Positions 6,987-14,519 are shown, counted from the first letter of the stretch. The stretch: 17,410 nt of DNA from SHZI01 sp964391025 (GCA_964391025.1 CAYMKJ010000183.1:1-17410), one strand, 5' to 3'. Notes: generated by a model not told the origin, from the letters alone. Made by a program: numbers and translations.

Positions 6987-8390
6987 ATGTCCTCGCCCGC
7001 GCTTGCCGCCCTTCTCGCCTGCCCCCGCTGCGAGATTGCCCTCCGCCAATACCCGGATTCGAGCTTCGGCTGCGGTGGCTGCGGACTGAATTTCCCCCTG
7101 CTCGACAGGGTACCGTGCCTGTTTGCCGAGCCGGCCGCCACCCTGGCCGAATGGCGGCAGCGGCTGCACTTCGCCCTGGAGAAACTCGCCCAGGACGCCG
7201 GTGGGCTCCAGCTCGAACTGCAGAACCCGCGCCTGTGGCCGCTGACTCGCGAGCGCCTGACGCTGCTGAACCGGGCCTGCGCCGACCAGGCGGGACGGCT
7301 GGCGGAACTGCTGGCCCCCCTCACTCTCCACAATTCCCAGGCGGGCATTGCCACGCACCTGGCGTTACGGACGCGCCCACCGACGGACCAGGGCCTGACT
7401 ACTTACTACCCGAATATCCACCGGGACTGGGCCTGGGGCGACACGGAGAATGCGGAGTCGCTGAAGCTGGTCGGCGGGGCCCTGCACGGCCGGGCTGCGG
7501 ACGGCCAGCGGGGTGACAGCGGCAGTGCGCCGGGCACTATCGTCGTGCTGGGCTCCGGAGCCGGCCGCCTGGCCTACGACCTGCACGAGCAGCTCCGGGC
7601 CGAGGTCACCGTGGCGCTGGACTTCAATCCGCTACTCGCGCTGGTCGCCGCCCGGGCAGTCGACGGCAGGGGTGTAGAGCTCTGGGAATTTCCGCTCGCA
7701 CCCCGCTCCATGGTTGACCATGCCGTGTTGCGGACTCTGGTCGCTCCCGCGCCGGTGCGGGACGGTTTTCACCTGCTCCTGGCTGATGTGCTCTGCCCCC
7801 CGCTGCTTGCCGGGAGCGTCGATGTGATCGTGACGCCCTGGGTGGTGGACATCCTGACCGAGGACTTCCGCTCCTTCGCCGCCCGCGTGAATGGCCTGCT
7901 GAAGCCCGGCGGCCGCTGGATCAGCTTCGGCTCCCTGGCCTTCAGCCAGCCCGAAGCCGCGGCCCGTTACAGCCTTGAGGAAGTCCTGGCCATCGTCATG
8001 GGCAGCGGCTTCGCTGAGCCGGACGTCCGGGAGGACGAGATACCTTATATGTGTTCTCCCGCCAGCCGGCACGGGCGGCGAGAGCTTGTGGTGACCATCG
8101 CCGCCACAAAGGACCGGTCGGTGGCCAGGCCGGCCCGTCACCAGGCACTGCCGGACTGGCTCGTGGTTGGGACGCAACCCGTCCCACTCCTGCCCGCCTT
8201 CCAGCTGCAGGCCATGACCACCCGGATCTACGGCTTCATCATGGGCCTGATTGACGGTCGCCGGTCGGTGACCGACATGGCGAAACTGCTCGCGGACCAG
8301 CGGCTGATGACCCGCGAGGAAGCGGAACCCGCGGTACGGACCTTCCTGACCCGGATGTACGAGGACAGCCAGCGCCCGCCGGGCTTCTGA
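6987..8390 (+). CDS. zinc-ribbon / N2227-like SAM methyltransferase / PqqD-like fusion protein
   Basis: The product is 467 residues in three parts. Residues 8-45 form a Trm112-like zinc ribbon with CPRC (12-15) and CGGC (29-32). The central part, about 140-372, is a class I SAM-dependent methyltransferase. It has YYPNIHRDWAWGD near 140-152, VVLGSGAGRLAYDL (186-199) as the glycine-rich SAM loop, and TPWVVDILTEDFRSFAA followed by LLKPGGRWISFGSL. These phrases recall the N2227/carnosine N-methyltransferase family. Residues about 404-462 resemble a PqqD-like winged helix (IYGFIMGLIDGRRSVTDMAK, then a helix ending FLTRMYED). It is probably cytoplasmic; the substrate is unknown. No convincing Shine-Dalgarno precedes ATG 6987, but a CATAAT box lies just upstream. 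It is convergent with the kinase gene across a long inverted repeat. Confidence 0.85.
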   Translation: MSSPALAALLACPRCEIALRQYPDSSFGCGGCGLNFPLLDRVPCLFAEPAATLAEWRQRLHFALEKLAQDAGGLQLELQNPRLWPLTRERLTLLNRACADQAGRLAELLAPLTLHNSQAGIATHLALRTRPPTDQGLTTYYPNIHRDWAWGDTENAESLKLVGGALHGRAADGQRGDSGSAPGTIVVLGSGAGRLAYDLHEQLRAEVTVALDFNPLLALVAARAVDGRGVELWEFPLAPRSMVDHAVLRTLVAPAPVRDGFHLLLADVLCPPLLAGSVDVIVTPWVVDILTEDFRSFAARVNGLLKPGGRWISFGSLAFSQPEAAARYSLEEVLAIVMGSGFAEPDVREDEIPYMCSPASRHGRRELVVTIAATKDRSVARPARHQALPDWLVVGTQPVPLLPAFQLQAMTTRIYGFIMGLIDGRRSVTDMAKLLADQRLMTREEAEPAVRTFLTRMYEDSQRPPGF

Positions 8391-8394
8391 AAAG

Positions 8395-8497
8395 CCAAAA
8401 GGTACCGGACCTTAGTTTTGTTAGTTATTGGGCCCAACAGCCAAGAGAAACCCAATAACTAACAAAACTAACAAAACTAAGGTCCGGTACCTTTTGG
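8395..8497. terminator. long inverted repeat between convergent genes, probable bidirectional terminator
   Basis: The left arm is 8395-8432 and the right arm 8451-8497, with an 18-base loop. The outer part is AAAAGGTACCGGACC paired with GGTCCGGTACCTTTT: A-tract, GC-rich stem, T-tract, readable as an intrinsic terminator in both directions. The inner part is AT-rich. The arms match perfectly except that the right arm has two tandem copies of a 9-base unit (ACTAACAAA at 8458-8466 and 8467-8475) where the left has one. The right arm contains the TAG stop and last five codons of the kinase gene. Confidence 0.85.
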
Positions 8498-9838
8498 GAG
8501 CTGGACGGTGATTTCGGCGCCGCCCAGGGCCGCGCGGCCAGCGCGGACCGTGCCACCGTAGAGCCCGACGATCTCCCGGACCACGGCGAGGCCGATACCC
8601 TGTCCCGGCACGTCGCCGCGCTCGTCAGCACGGATACCCCGGTCGAGGACCGCCTCAGTCTGGTCGTCCGGAATGCCGGGGCCATCATCGGAGACAGTAA
8701 TCGTCAGGTGCGCATTAATTTGCACCGTCACCACAATCCGGCTCCGGCACCACTTCCAGGCATTGTCCATCAGGTTGCCAAGGATCTCGTAGAGGTCGCC
8801 CTGCTCGGCCGGATAGGTCAACCCTTCCGGAACCTGCAGATCACAGTCCACGGGCTTGTCGCGATGTATCTTCAGCAGACTGGTCTTCAGCTCCGTCAGG
8901 ACCGGCGCGAGCGCGACTGGCCGTGCGGCGAGGCTCCGCGGACCCATCGCCGCAGCGCGCTTCAGCTGATAGTCGATCACACTCTGCATGCGATTAACCT
9001 GCGCCTGCAGAGTGACGCGATCAGGGTGACCCGCATCGACTTCGGTGCGCACTACCGCCAGAGGCGTCTTCAGGCTGTGCGCCAAATCGTCCATCGTCGT
9101 TCGGTAGCGTTCCATGCGCTGGCGTTCCGAGCGCAGCAACATGTTGAAGCCGCGCCCGACGCCCTCGAGTTCCCGCGGGTACTCCTCACTCAGCGCGTCC
9201 CGCCCGCCCTTCTCGATTTCAGAGATCTCGCCAGACATCCGGCGCAGCGGCTGAAGGCCAAAACGGATGGCGAGCCAGAGGGCGGCGAGCAGCACGAACA
9301 TGACGCCGGAGAACCAGCCCAGCAGCCGACGGCGGAACTCGCCCAGCTGGCGTTCCGACGCGGCGAGATCGGCAGCAGTAAAAACCTGGAAGGCCGGCGT
9401 GGCCGCGGGTCCCAGCTCCCAGTTGATGGCCACGCCGAGGAGGAGCGCCCGGGTCCCGTCAGCAAGCCTGCGCCGTGTCAGGGTGCGCTGACCCGCATTC
9501 AGGGTGGTACCGGTCGCCAGCTCCACGCCCACCGCGGACGGCGAGCGCCACAGGGGCAGACCGGACCCATCCAGGATCTCCGCGTAAAGGCCGGAGCCAG
9601 GGTTGTCGAGACGCGGCTCGAGGAGCCGCTGCGGAATCGTGAGATTACCGGACTCGTCGGGTTCGACAGCACCGATCAGTGCGGACACCTGGGTTTCCAG
9701 CTGGTCCATCAGCGCTTCTTCGGCGCTGCGCCTGAAGACAAAATCGAGCACCACTATGGTGATACCAAAGGCCGCCACCAACATCACGGCCGTGATGACC
9801 AGGAGTCGCGTGCTTAGGGAGCTCCGCCGGCGCGCCAT
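8477..9838 (-). CDS. PhoQ-like sensor histidine kinase
   Basis: The product is 453 residues. Transmembrane segments at about 12-34 and 172-192 enclose a periplasmic sensor region of about 135 residues. A HAMP-like linker (about 193-240) follows. The phosphoacceptor H-box is DDLAHSLKTPLAV with His254. The ATPase domain has the N-box NLMDNAWKWC (355-364), the G1 box DDGPGIP (384-390) and the G2 box GQGIGLAVV (412-420). It should autophosphorylate and pass phosphate to the adjacent regulator. The start ATG lies 11 bases after the regulator stop, with GAGG overlapping that stop, so the genes are co-transcribed and probably coupled. The gene order PepSY-regulator-kinase matches PhoPQ-type systems that sense divalent cations or cationic peptides; the actual ligand is not shown. 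The last residues (KGTGP) are encoded by the arm of the terminal inverted repeat. Confidence 0.93.
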   Translation of the reverse strand: MARRRSSLSTRLLVITAVMLVAAFGITIVVLDFVFRRSAEEALMDQLETQVSALIGAVEPDESGNLTIPQRLLEPRLDNPGSGLYAEILDGSGLPLWRSPSAVGVELATGTTLNAGQRTLTRRRLADGTRALLLGVAINWELGPAATPAFQVFTAADLAASERQLGEFRRRLLGWFSGVMFVLLAALWLAIRFGLQPLRRMSGEISEIEKGGRDALSEEYPRELEGVGRGFNMLLRSERQRMERYRTTMDDLAHSLKTPLAVVRTEVDAGHPDRVTLQAQVNRMQSVIDYQLKRAAAMGPRSLAARPVALAPVLTELKTSLLKIHRDKPVDCDLQVPEGLTYPAEQGDLYEILGNLMDNAWKWCRSRIVVTVQINAHLTITVSDDGPGIPDDQTEAVLDRGIRADERGDVPGQGIGLAVVREIVGLYGGTVRAGRAALGGAEITVQLPKGTGP

Positions 9839-9849
9839 CCGGCCCCGCC

Positions 9850-10533
9850 TCAGTCGCCGTCCGGCGGACGGGGCATGCGATAACCCTGGCCTCGCAGCGT
9901 TTCGATCAGCCCGAGGGAGCGGTCCGGGTCCAGCTTCTTCCGCAGCCGGGTCAGCAGCACCTCGACCACGTTACTGTCGCGCTCGAAGTCCTGGTCGTAG
10001 AGCTGGTCGGTAAGCTCCTGCTTGCTCACGACGCGTCCGGCACGCATCACCAGCATCTCAAGCAGGCGGTACTCGTAGGCCGTGAGCGCCACAACCCGGT
10101 TCTGCACGCGCACTTCCTTGGCGTGAGTATTCATCTCGAGCGATCCAGCGCGCAGGATCGGCTGGGCCTGCCCCGCCGTCCGGCGCAACAGCGCGTTGAT
10201 GCGCGCCTTCAGTTCGTCCAGGTTGAAGGGCTTCACGACGTAATCGTCGGCGCCGGCATTCAGGCCGTTGACCTTGTCCTGCCAGTGATCCCGGGCGGTC
10301 AGGATGAGAATCGGAAACTCGCAGCCTCTGGCCCGCAGGCGGGCAACGAGCTCGACGCCGGAGCGGTCCGGCAGCCCAAGATCCACGATGCCGAGCTGCA
10401 CGGCGAACTCGGCAGCGAAGTACTCGGCCTCGGCCGCCGTGGCCGCTTCGTCCACGGCAAAGCCGGCCACCCGCAGGCTCCCTGCCAGCGACTGGCGGAG
10501 TGCGGTATCGTCTTCAACGATCAGGAGGCGCAT
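9850..10533 (-). CDS. PhoP-like OmpR-family response regulator
   Basis: The product is 227 residues. The receiver domain (1-115) has the acidic pair Glu7-Asp8-Asp9, the phosphoacceptor Asp51 in IVDLGLPDRSG, Thr79 in LILTARD and Lys101 in YVVKPF. A winged-helix DNA-binding domain covers about 128-222, with LTAYEYRLLEMLV, the recognition-helix region SNVVEVLLTRLRKKLD and the closing hairpin ETLRGQGYRM. It is cytoplasmic and should act as a transcription regulator phosphorylated by the kinase 11 bases downstream. It starts nine bases after the stop of the PepSY gene. PhoP is the best family guess from the gene neighbourhood and kinase architecture, but other OmpR-family names cannot be excluded. 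Confidence 0.93.
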   Translation of the reverse strand: MRLLIVEDDTALRQSLAGSLRVAGFAVDEAATAAEAEYFAAEFAVQLGIVDLGLPDRSGVELVARLRARGCEFPILILTARDHWQDKVNGLNAGADDYVVKPFNLDELKARINALLRRTAGQAQPILRAGSLEMNTHAKEVRVQNRVVALTAYEYRLLEMLVMRAGRVVSKQELTDQLYDQDFERDSNVVEVLLTRLRKKLDPDRSLGLIETLRGQGYRMPRPPDGD

Positions 10534-10542
10534 GCGGGCAGG

Positions 10543-10878
10543 TCAGAGCATCAAGCCCGTGGCGGCGTCCACCCGGAACTCGCGCAGGCGGCCATCCGGT
10601 GAGAGGACCCGAATGCGATAAACCACCGCGCCGCCTTCGATCTTGCGGTCGACCCGTAGCACCTTGCCGTCGGTCTGCTCGCGGACCATGGCTACGGCGA
10701 CGTCCTCGGAAATACCCTCCTGTACCGGGGATTCCTGGGCCGGAGATTCCTGGGCCGGAGATTCCTGGGCAGGCAATTCCTGGGCGAGGGAGAGCGTGAC
10801 GGGCGAGGAGAAGCCGGACAGCAGGGCCAGGCAGGCAACGGCGACGCGGGACTGGCGAGCGGTAAGCATGTTCAGCAT
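10543..10878 (-). CDS. small secreted PepSY-domain protein
   Basis: The product is 111 residues from ATG at 10878; ATG 10869 is an alternative. A Sec signal (RVAVACLALLSGFSSPVTLSLA) is followed by a low-complexity segment of AQESP repeats (about 34-53). A PepSY-type domain (about 55-111) then has DVAVAMVREQTDGKVLRVDR, YRIRVLSPDGRLREFRVDA and TGLML. PepSY proteins are periplasmic or envelope modulators, in some cases of peptidases or sensor kinases. Its position as first gene before the regulator and kinase suggests it feeds into that signalling pathway (inference). The frame extends upstream to 10998, but that would overlap the upstream Wzi-like gene and bury the signal peptide, so it was not used. 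No strong Shine-Dalgarno is visible. Confidence 0.85.
   Translation of the reverse strand: MLNMLTARQSRVAVACLALLSGFSSPVTLSLAQELPAQESPAQESPAQESPVQEGISEDVAVAMVREQTDGKVLRVDRKIEGGAVVYRIRVLSPDGRLREFRVDAATGLML
10731..10785. repeat. 15-base tandem repeat encoding AQESP units
   Basis: ATTCCTGGGC recurs at 10731, 10746, 10761 and 10776, a 15-base period within the PepSY gene. Each unit encodes five residues (AQESP, with slight changes at the ends), so gain or loss of a unit would keep the frame. Confidence 0.85.
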
Positions 10879-10979
10879 TGTCGAGGGTCGGTGGGATGGT
10901 GGCAATGGCAGCCTCACTTTCGTCTGCGGAGGATGAACCCGCCCTGAAGTTGTCGGGCGCAAGGGCGCAGTGTCCGCAG

Positions 10980-12467
10980 CTACCACTGGTGACTCCATTC
11001 CAGGAACAGCCGCCAGTCATCGTCCGTGGCGCCGGTCGACGGGGTCTTGAGTGATTCCAGGCCAACACTGGCGCTCAGCGTGCCGAGCGGGAGCCTCCGA
11101 CTGTGGAGCAGTTCCCCGCCCAGGTACTCCTGCTTGATGGGTGTCAGTGTGTTGGCCGTGTCCGGGCTGCCCACCCGGTTCAGGTCACCAGCGGTCAGCG
11201 TCAGCGCCCAGGTGCGGTCCGCGACGTCGTTCAGCAGCACGCCCAGCGTCCAGATCTCCGCATCGTTGTCGGCGGTGTGGCCGATAGAGCGGTTGCGGTA
11301 GCGCATGCCGTTGGAGTAGATGGGGTGGTTGTAGGCGACGTTCGGCTGGCCGTCCCCCGTGATGTTACCGCCAGCGAGAGTGTCAGCCACTTCGAGATAC
11401 ACGCGCACCGTGCCCAGTGCCCCGAGCTGACCCCAGGTTTCGGCGCCAATCTGGGTCAGGTAGAGGCCTGGAAGGAAGTTATTTTCGTCCTCACCGATGC
11501 GCTGGGTGTACAGCGCCACGGGCACACCGAGCGACGCCGCGCTCAGGCGTATGTCGTAGCCGCCCAGCTGGTTGCCGGGTTCGTCCTCGGGGTCGACGTT
11601 GTCGCCGGCATTGTCACGTCCCAGCAGCAGATCGGTGAACGTGCTAAAGCCGCAGGGCCGGCCGCTGCCGCACCACATGGCAGTCCGGGAGAGGCCGATC
11701 TCCAGGAAGCGCGCCGGACGCACTGTCGTGCGGAGACCGAAGAAGCGGGCGTTCGGCACAGCACCCGAGTCTTCCAGAAAGCCCCAGATCACGGCCAGGT
11801 CCCAGTGGCCGATCCAGCTGAGCCACTTCGACTCGAAGGGGGCCGTGGAGTTACGGTCGAGGGTGAAGGCAGGAATGGGTCGCGCATTGTTGGACAGGAT
11901 AAGACTGCTCTGCCACCCGGGGCCCCACCAGCGATCGGTCATGGCGGCCGCGACCATCCAGTTGCCCAGAGCGATCCCGGCATAGCTGCCATCAGTGCGC
12001 CACTCCTTGCTGTCACCGGGATTGTCGACACCGCCATCCGGATCAGCGACGTACTGGCCCTGGAGCCGGACCGCCGTGCGCTTCCCCGTCCACTCCAGGC
12101 CCAGATTGAGTTCACCCTTCTCGCGCGGGGTGGCCTCGAAATTGCGCACCGTGAGGCCCTCGGTACCGGCGCTGGCCGCGACGCTTGGCCGCCACTCGCC
12201 GGTGGTGCGTGCCGCCTTGCCGAGGCGCTGCACCCGCGCGAGAGCCGCTGCCTCGGCCGTTGACAACACCCTGCCGGGCTCCTCACTGACAGCCAGCACA
12301 TCGCCCCAGGACAGCGGCCACTGGGTAACGGGCGCAGTGATCACGCCCGCGTCGGCAAGCAGCTGGATATCGTGACGCAAGCCAGTGTCGCCGGGATCGA
12401 TCCACGGGCCTGCAGTGCTCACAAGGGGTGCCAGAAGCAGCGCGACGGCCAGTGCAGGTATCCGCAT
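10980..12467 (-). CDS. Wzi-like capsule assembly family outer-membrane protein
   Basis: The product is 495 residues with a Sec signal (MRIPALAVALLLAPLVSTAG, cleaved about residue 19-20). The N-terminal segment PGDTGLRHDIQLLADAGVI and the phrase DRWWGPGWQSSLILSNNARP (near 180-198) are typical of the Wzi family. The rest alternates amphipathic strands with a terminal aromatic residue (Trp), as expected for an outer-membrane beta barrel. In Klebsiella and E. coli Wzi anchors K-type capsule on the surface, but no capsule genes are visible here, so a wider role in surface polysaccharide or envelope structure is possible. It lies about 100 bases upstream of the PepSY gene on the same strand and is divergent from the carbonic anhydrase gene. 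Confidence 0.85.
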   Translation of the reverse strand: MRIPALAVALLLAPLVSTAGPWIDPGDTGLRHDIQLLADAGVITAPVTQWPLSWGDVLAVSEEPGRVLSTAEAAALARVQRLGKAARTTGEWRPSVAASAGTEGLTVRNFEATPREKGELNLGLEWTGKRTAVRLQGQYVADPDGGVDNPGDSKEWRTDGSYAGIALGNWMVAAAMTDRWWGPGWQSSLILSNNARPIPAFTLDRNSTAPFESKWLSWIGHWDLAVIWGFLEDSGAVPNARFFGLRTTVRPARFLEIGLSRTAMWCGSGRPCGFSTFTDLLLGRDNAGDNVDPEDEPGNQLGGYDIRLSAASLGVPVALYTQRIGEDENNFLPGLYLTQIGAETWGQLGALGTVRVYLEVADTLAGGNITGDGQPNVAYNHPIYSNGMRYRNRSIGHTADNDAEIWTLGVLLNDVADRTWALTLTAGDLNRVGSPDTANTLTPIKQEYLGGELLHSRRLPLGTLSASVGLESLKTPSTGATDDDWRLFLEWSHQW

Positions 12468-12553
12468 GCTACGGGATGGTACGGAGGCCAGCTACCCGAG
12501 CGCAACCTGCTCGCCGACTGGCAAACACCCTTTCCATGCGGCAAGCTCTCCAC

Positions 12554-13204
12554 ATGAGCACTCTCCAGCGACTCCTGGACAACAACCGCGTGTGGGCAGA
12601 CCGGATCAGCCAGCAGGATCCGGGGTTCTTCGCCAGGCTCGCTGCCCAGCAGGGTCCCGAGTACCTCTGGATCGGCTGCTCCGACAGCCGTGTGCCGGCG
12701 AACCAGATCGTCGGGCTGTTGCCGGGTGAGGTGTTCGTGCACCGGAACGTGGCCAACGTGGTCGTGCATGCCGATCTCAACTGCCTCTCCGTACTGCAGT
12801 TCGCCGTGGACGTGCTGAAGATCCGGCACGTCATCGTCTGCGGGCACTACGGGTGCGGCGGCGTCCGGGCCGCCTGCGAGGACGAGCGAATGGGCCTGGT
12901 GGACAACTGGCTGCGGCACGTGCAGGACGTGGCGCAGAAGCACCGAGCCACCCTGGAGCACGCCGGATCACCGGGGGAGCGGGTGAACCGGCTGTGCGAA
13001 CTGAACGTACTGGAGCAGGTCGCCAACGTCTGCCAGACCACGGTGATTCAGGACGCCTGGGCCCGGGGTCAGGACGTTAGCGTGCACGGCTGGATCTATG
13101 CGCTCGCCGACGGGCTGCTGCGGGACCTTAAGGTGGGCGGGTCCAGCCCGGGTGAATTCCAGCGCATGTACCAGGCTGCGCAGGACGTTTACATAAGGGT
13201 CTGA
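12554..13204 (+). CDS. can: beta-class carbonic anhydrase
   Basis: The product is 216 residues from ATG at 12554 (MSTLQRLLDNNRVWADRI), the usual N-terminus of Can-type enzymes. It catalyses reversible hydration of CO2 to bicarbonate in the cytoplasm. Zinc ligands are visible as Cys42 and Asp44 in GCSDSR (with the Asp44-Arg46 dyad) and His98 and Cys101 in CGHYGCGG. The phrases HRNVANVV and VHGWIYALADG are also conserved. Length is normal for the bacterial family. The frame is open upstream to about 12428, but that extension overlaps the divergent Wzi-like gene and is not conserved in the family. Ser or Thr-free gaps were not examined for regulation and no clear promoter was recognised in the 86-base divergent gap. 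Confidence 0.95.
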   Translation: MSTLQRLLDNNRVWADRISQQDPGFFARLAAQQGPEYLWIGCSDSRVPANQIVGLLPGEVFVHRNVANVVVHADLNCLSVLQFAVDVLKIRHVIVCGHYGCGGVRAACEDERMGLVDNWLRHVQDVAQKHRATLEHAGSPGERVNRLCELNVLEQVANVCQTTVIQDAWARGQDVSVHGWIYALADGLLRDLKVGGSSPGEFQRMYQAAQDVYIRV

Positions 13205-13317
13205 TTCGCTGTAGATTACCAATCAGGTCAGCGGGCTCGGAGGACTGGGCGCGCTGACAGGACTTTAGGCGCTCGACAAGGTCTCACCAAGAAAAGGCTG
13301 CGGGCAAGCGGTTACTT

Positions 13318-13325
13318 AAGGAGGA
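13318..13325 (+). promoter_or_regulatory. strong ribosome binding site of the SYLF-domain gene
   Basis: AAGGAGGA ends four bases before ATG 13330, a near-perfect Shine-Dalgarno and the strongest in the window. The 125-base gap upstream (13205-13329) also holds a 7-bp inverted repeat, GTCAGCG (13227-13233) with CGCTGAC (13252-13258), of unknown role. Confidence 0.7.
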
Positions 13326-13329
13326 GACC

Positions 13330-14157
13330 ATGACTCGCTTCGTATCCCGACTTTCCCTGACGACCCTGCTTTCCGTGATGCTGGCCGTCCCCGTGGCCGC
13401 GGAGGCCAGCGACGACCTGGCCCAGCGCGTCCAGGCGGCGAATGAGGTGCTGCAGGAATTTCAGGCCATCCCCGAACAGGCCATCCCGCCCAACCTGCTG
13501 AATCAGGCCCACGCGGTGGCGGTGCTGCCGAATGTCATCAAGGGCGCCTTTATCGTCGGCGGCAGCTTTGGCAAGGGCTTGTTAATGGTCCGGCACAGTG
13601 ATGGCAGCTGGAGCAATCCCGCCTTCATCAGGCTCGGCAACGTCGGCGCCGGTCTCCAGTTCGGTGCGCAGGGCGCCGATCTGGTGCTGGTGTTCAAGAC
13701 CCAGCGGGGCGTTGACAACATTGCCCGGGGCAAATGGACTCTGGGCGGCAGCGCCTCCGCCTCCGCGGGACCCGTGGGCCGCACGGCGCTGGCCATGACC
13801 GATGGCGAGTTCAAGTCGGAAATCTACACCTACGCCCGCAGCCGCGGCGCGTTTATCGGCTTCGCGCTGGACGGTGGCGTGATCACGATTGACCAGGAGG
13901 CAAACACAACCTGGTACGGCAATCCGACCGACGGCGCAGCGGCCCGGATTTTCAGCGACCGCAATATCGCGACGCCGCCGGGAGCCCAACCGCTGCTGGA
14001 CACGCTGACCGCCATGGCACCGCAACTCAACTGGAAGGGCGCCGCCCTGGCAAGTCAGGCACCGGCGCCTGCAGCACCGGCCGCAACACCGGACGCCGCA
14101 AGCAAGACCTACGCGGTCGAGGATGGCGCGGAGCCGGCCGACGAGACCAAGTTCTAG
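13330..14157 (+). CDS. secreted SYLF (Ysc84) domain protein
   Basis: The product is 275 residues. A Sec signal (about 1-26, ending VPVAAEA) is followed by the SYLF/Ysc84 domain over about 30-225. Recognisable phrases are IPPNLLNQAHAVAVLPNVIKGAFIVGGSFGKG, a VFKTQRG strand, SASASAGPVGR and IYTYARSRGAFIGFALDGG. A linker rich in Ala and Pro (about 240-262) and an acidic tail close the protein. SYLF proteins bind lipids (phosphoinositides in eukaryotic members); bacterial members are exported and poorly characterised. It has its own strong ribosome binding site and is followed by a REP pair, so it is probably a single-gene unit. Confidence 0.92.
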   Translation: MTRFVSRLSLTTLLSVMLAVPVAAEASDDLAQRVQAANEVLQEFQAIPEQAIPPNLLNQAHAVAVLPNVIKGAFIVGGSFGKGLLMVRHSDGSWSNPAFIRLGNVGAGLQFGAQGADLVLVFKTQRGVDNIARGKWTLGGSASASAGPVGRTALAMTDGEFKSEIYTYARSRGAFIGFALDGGVITIDQEANTTWYGNPTDGAAARIFSDRNIATPPGAQPLLDTLTAMAPQLNWKGAALASQAPAPAAPAATPDAASKTYAVEDGAEPADETKF

Positions 14158-14166
14158 CGTTGAACC

Positions 14167-14224
14167 CTGTAGGAGCGCCTTCAGGCGCGATCGATAGCCG
14201 TCGCGCCTTATGGCGCTCCTACAG
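14167..14224. repeat. REP-type imperfect inverted pair
   Basis: The left arm, 14167-14190 (CTGTAGGAGCGCCTTCAGG...), and the right arm, 14201-14224, are inverted copies with two mismatches in the core, around a ten-base loop. It lies nine bases after the SYLF stop codon and may shape the 3' end of that transcript. It belongs to the same family as 2770-2840 and 6908-6961. Confidence 0.88.
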
Positions 14225-14242
14225 GCTCGGAACCCATCAAAC

Positions 14243-14491
14243 ATGGACTTGAGCAACGAGCACAATCTCCGCGGACCGCCGCCTGCGGCCGCTTCGCTGC
14301 GGTTTGGGATCCGCGTGAGGATGGCTGCCAGCGATCCCATGCGGAATCTCCTCGGCAACGACTGGCATACGGAGCACTGGTTCGCCTCGCGCGAGGAGCG
14401 TGACGAAGCCCGCGAGGAGATGGGCAAGCGCCATGCCTACAGCCGCATCGGCGACACGCCCAGCATCCGGCTCGAGTCCATCGAGCGCTAA
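14243..14491 (+). CDS. small hypothetical protein, 82 aa
   Basis: ATG at 14243 gives 82 residues (MDLSNEHNLRGPPPAAASLR...). The second half is compositionally protein-like: FGIRVRMAASDPMRNLLG, NDWHTEHWFASREERDEA and HAYSRIGDTPSIRLESIER. No signal peptide, membrane segment or cysteine is present, so it should be a soluble cytoplasmic protein. I recall similar small unnamed proteins in gammaproteobacteria ending in a SRIGD-like phrase, but know no function. An in-frame upstream start near 14210 falls inside the REP arm and is unlikely. The next gene starts 28 bases downstream, so the two could be co-transcribed. Confidence 0.65.
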   Translation: MDLSNEHNLRGPPPAAASLRFGIRVRMAASDPMRNLLGNDWHTEHWFASREERDEAREEMGKRHAYSRIGDTPSIRLESIER

Positions 14492-14509
14492 AGGGCCTGC
14501 TGTCCCCGT

Positions 14510-14514
14510 GAGGG
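14510..14514 (+). promoter_or_regulatory. ribosome binding site deciding the TonB receptor start
   Basis: GAGGG lies five bases before GTG 14520 and favours it over GTG 14508, whose nearest purine run (AAAGGG, 14490-14495) is 12 bases away. Both would give a workable signal peptide. Confidence 0.45.
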
Positions 14515-14519
14515 CCACC

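Noticed and set aside
8395..8497. Inverted repeat considered as an insertion sequence end or attC site
   Set aside because: No transposase or integrase, no clear target-site duplication (flanks differ) and no attC core; a terminator or small palindrome is simpler.
8708..9817. Plus-strand open frame of 369 codons
   Set aside because: It is antisense to the histidine kinase, which has all catalytic boxes.
10731..10785. Short regular repeats considered as a CRISPR-like array
   Set aside because: The 15-base units are contiguous without spacers and lie in frame within the PepSY gene.
11103..12263. Plus-strand open frame of 386 codons
   Set aside because: It is antisense to the Wzi-like gene, which has a signal peptide and the family WWGPGWQSS motif.
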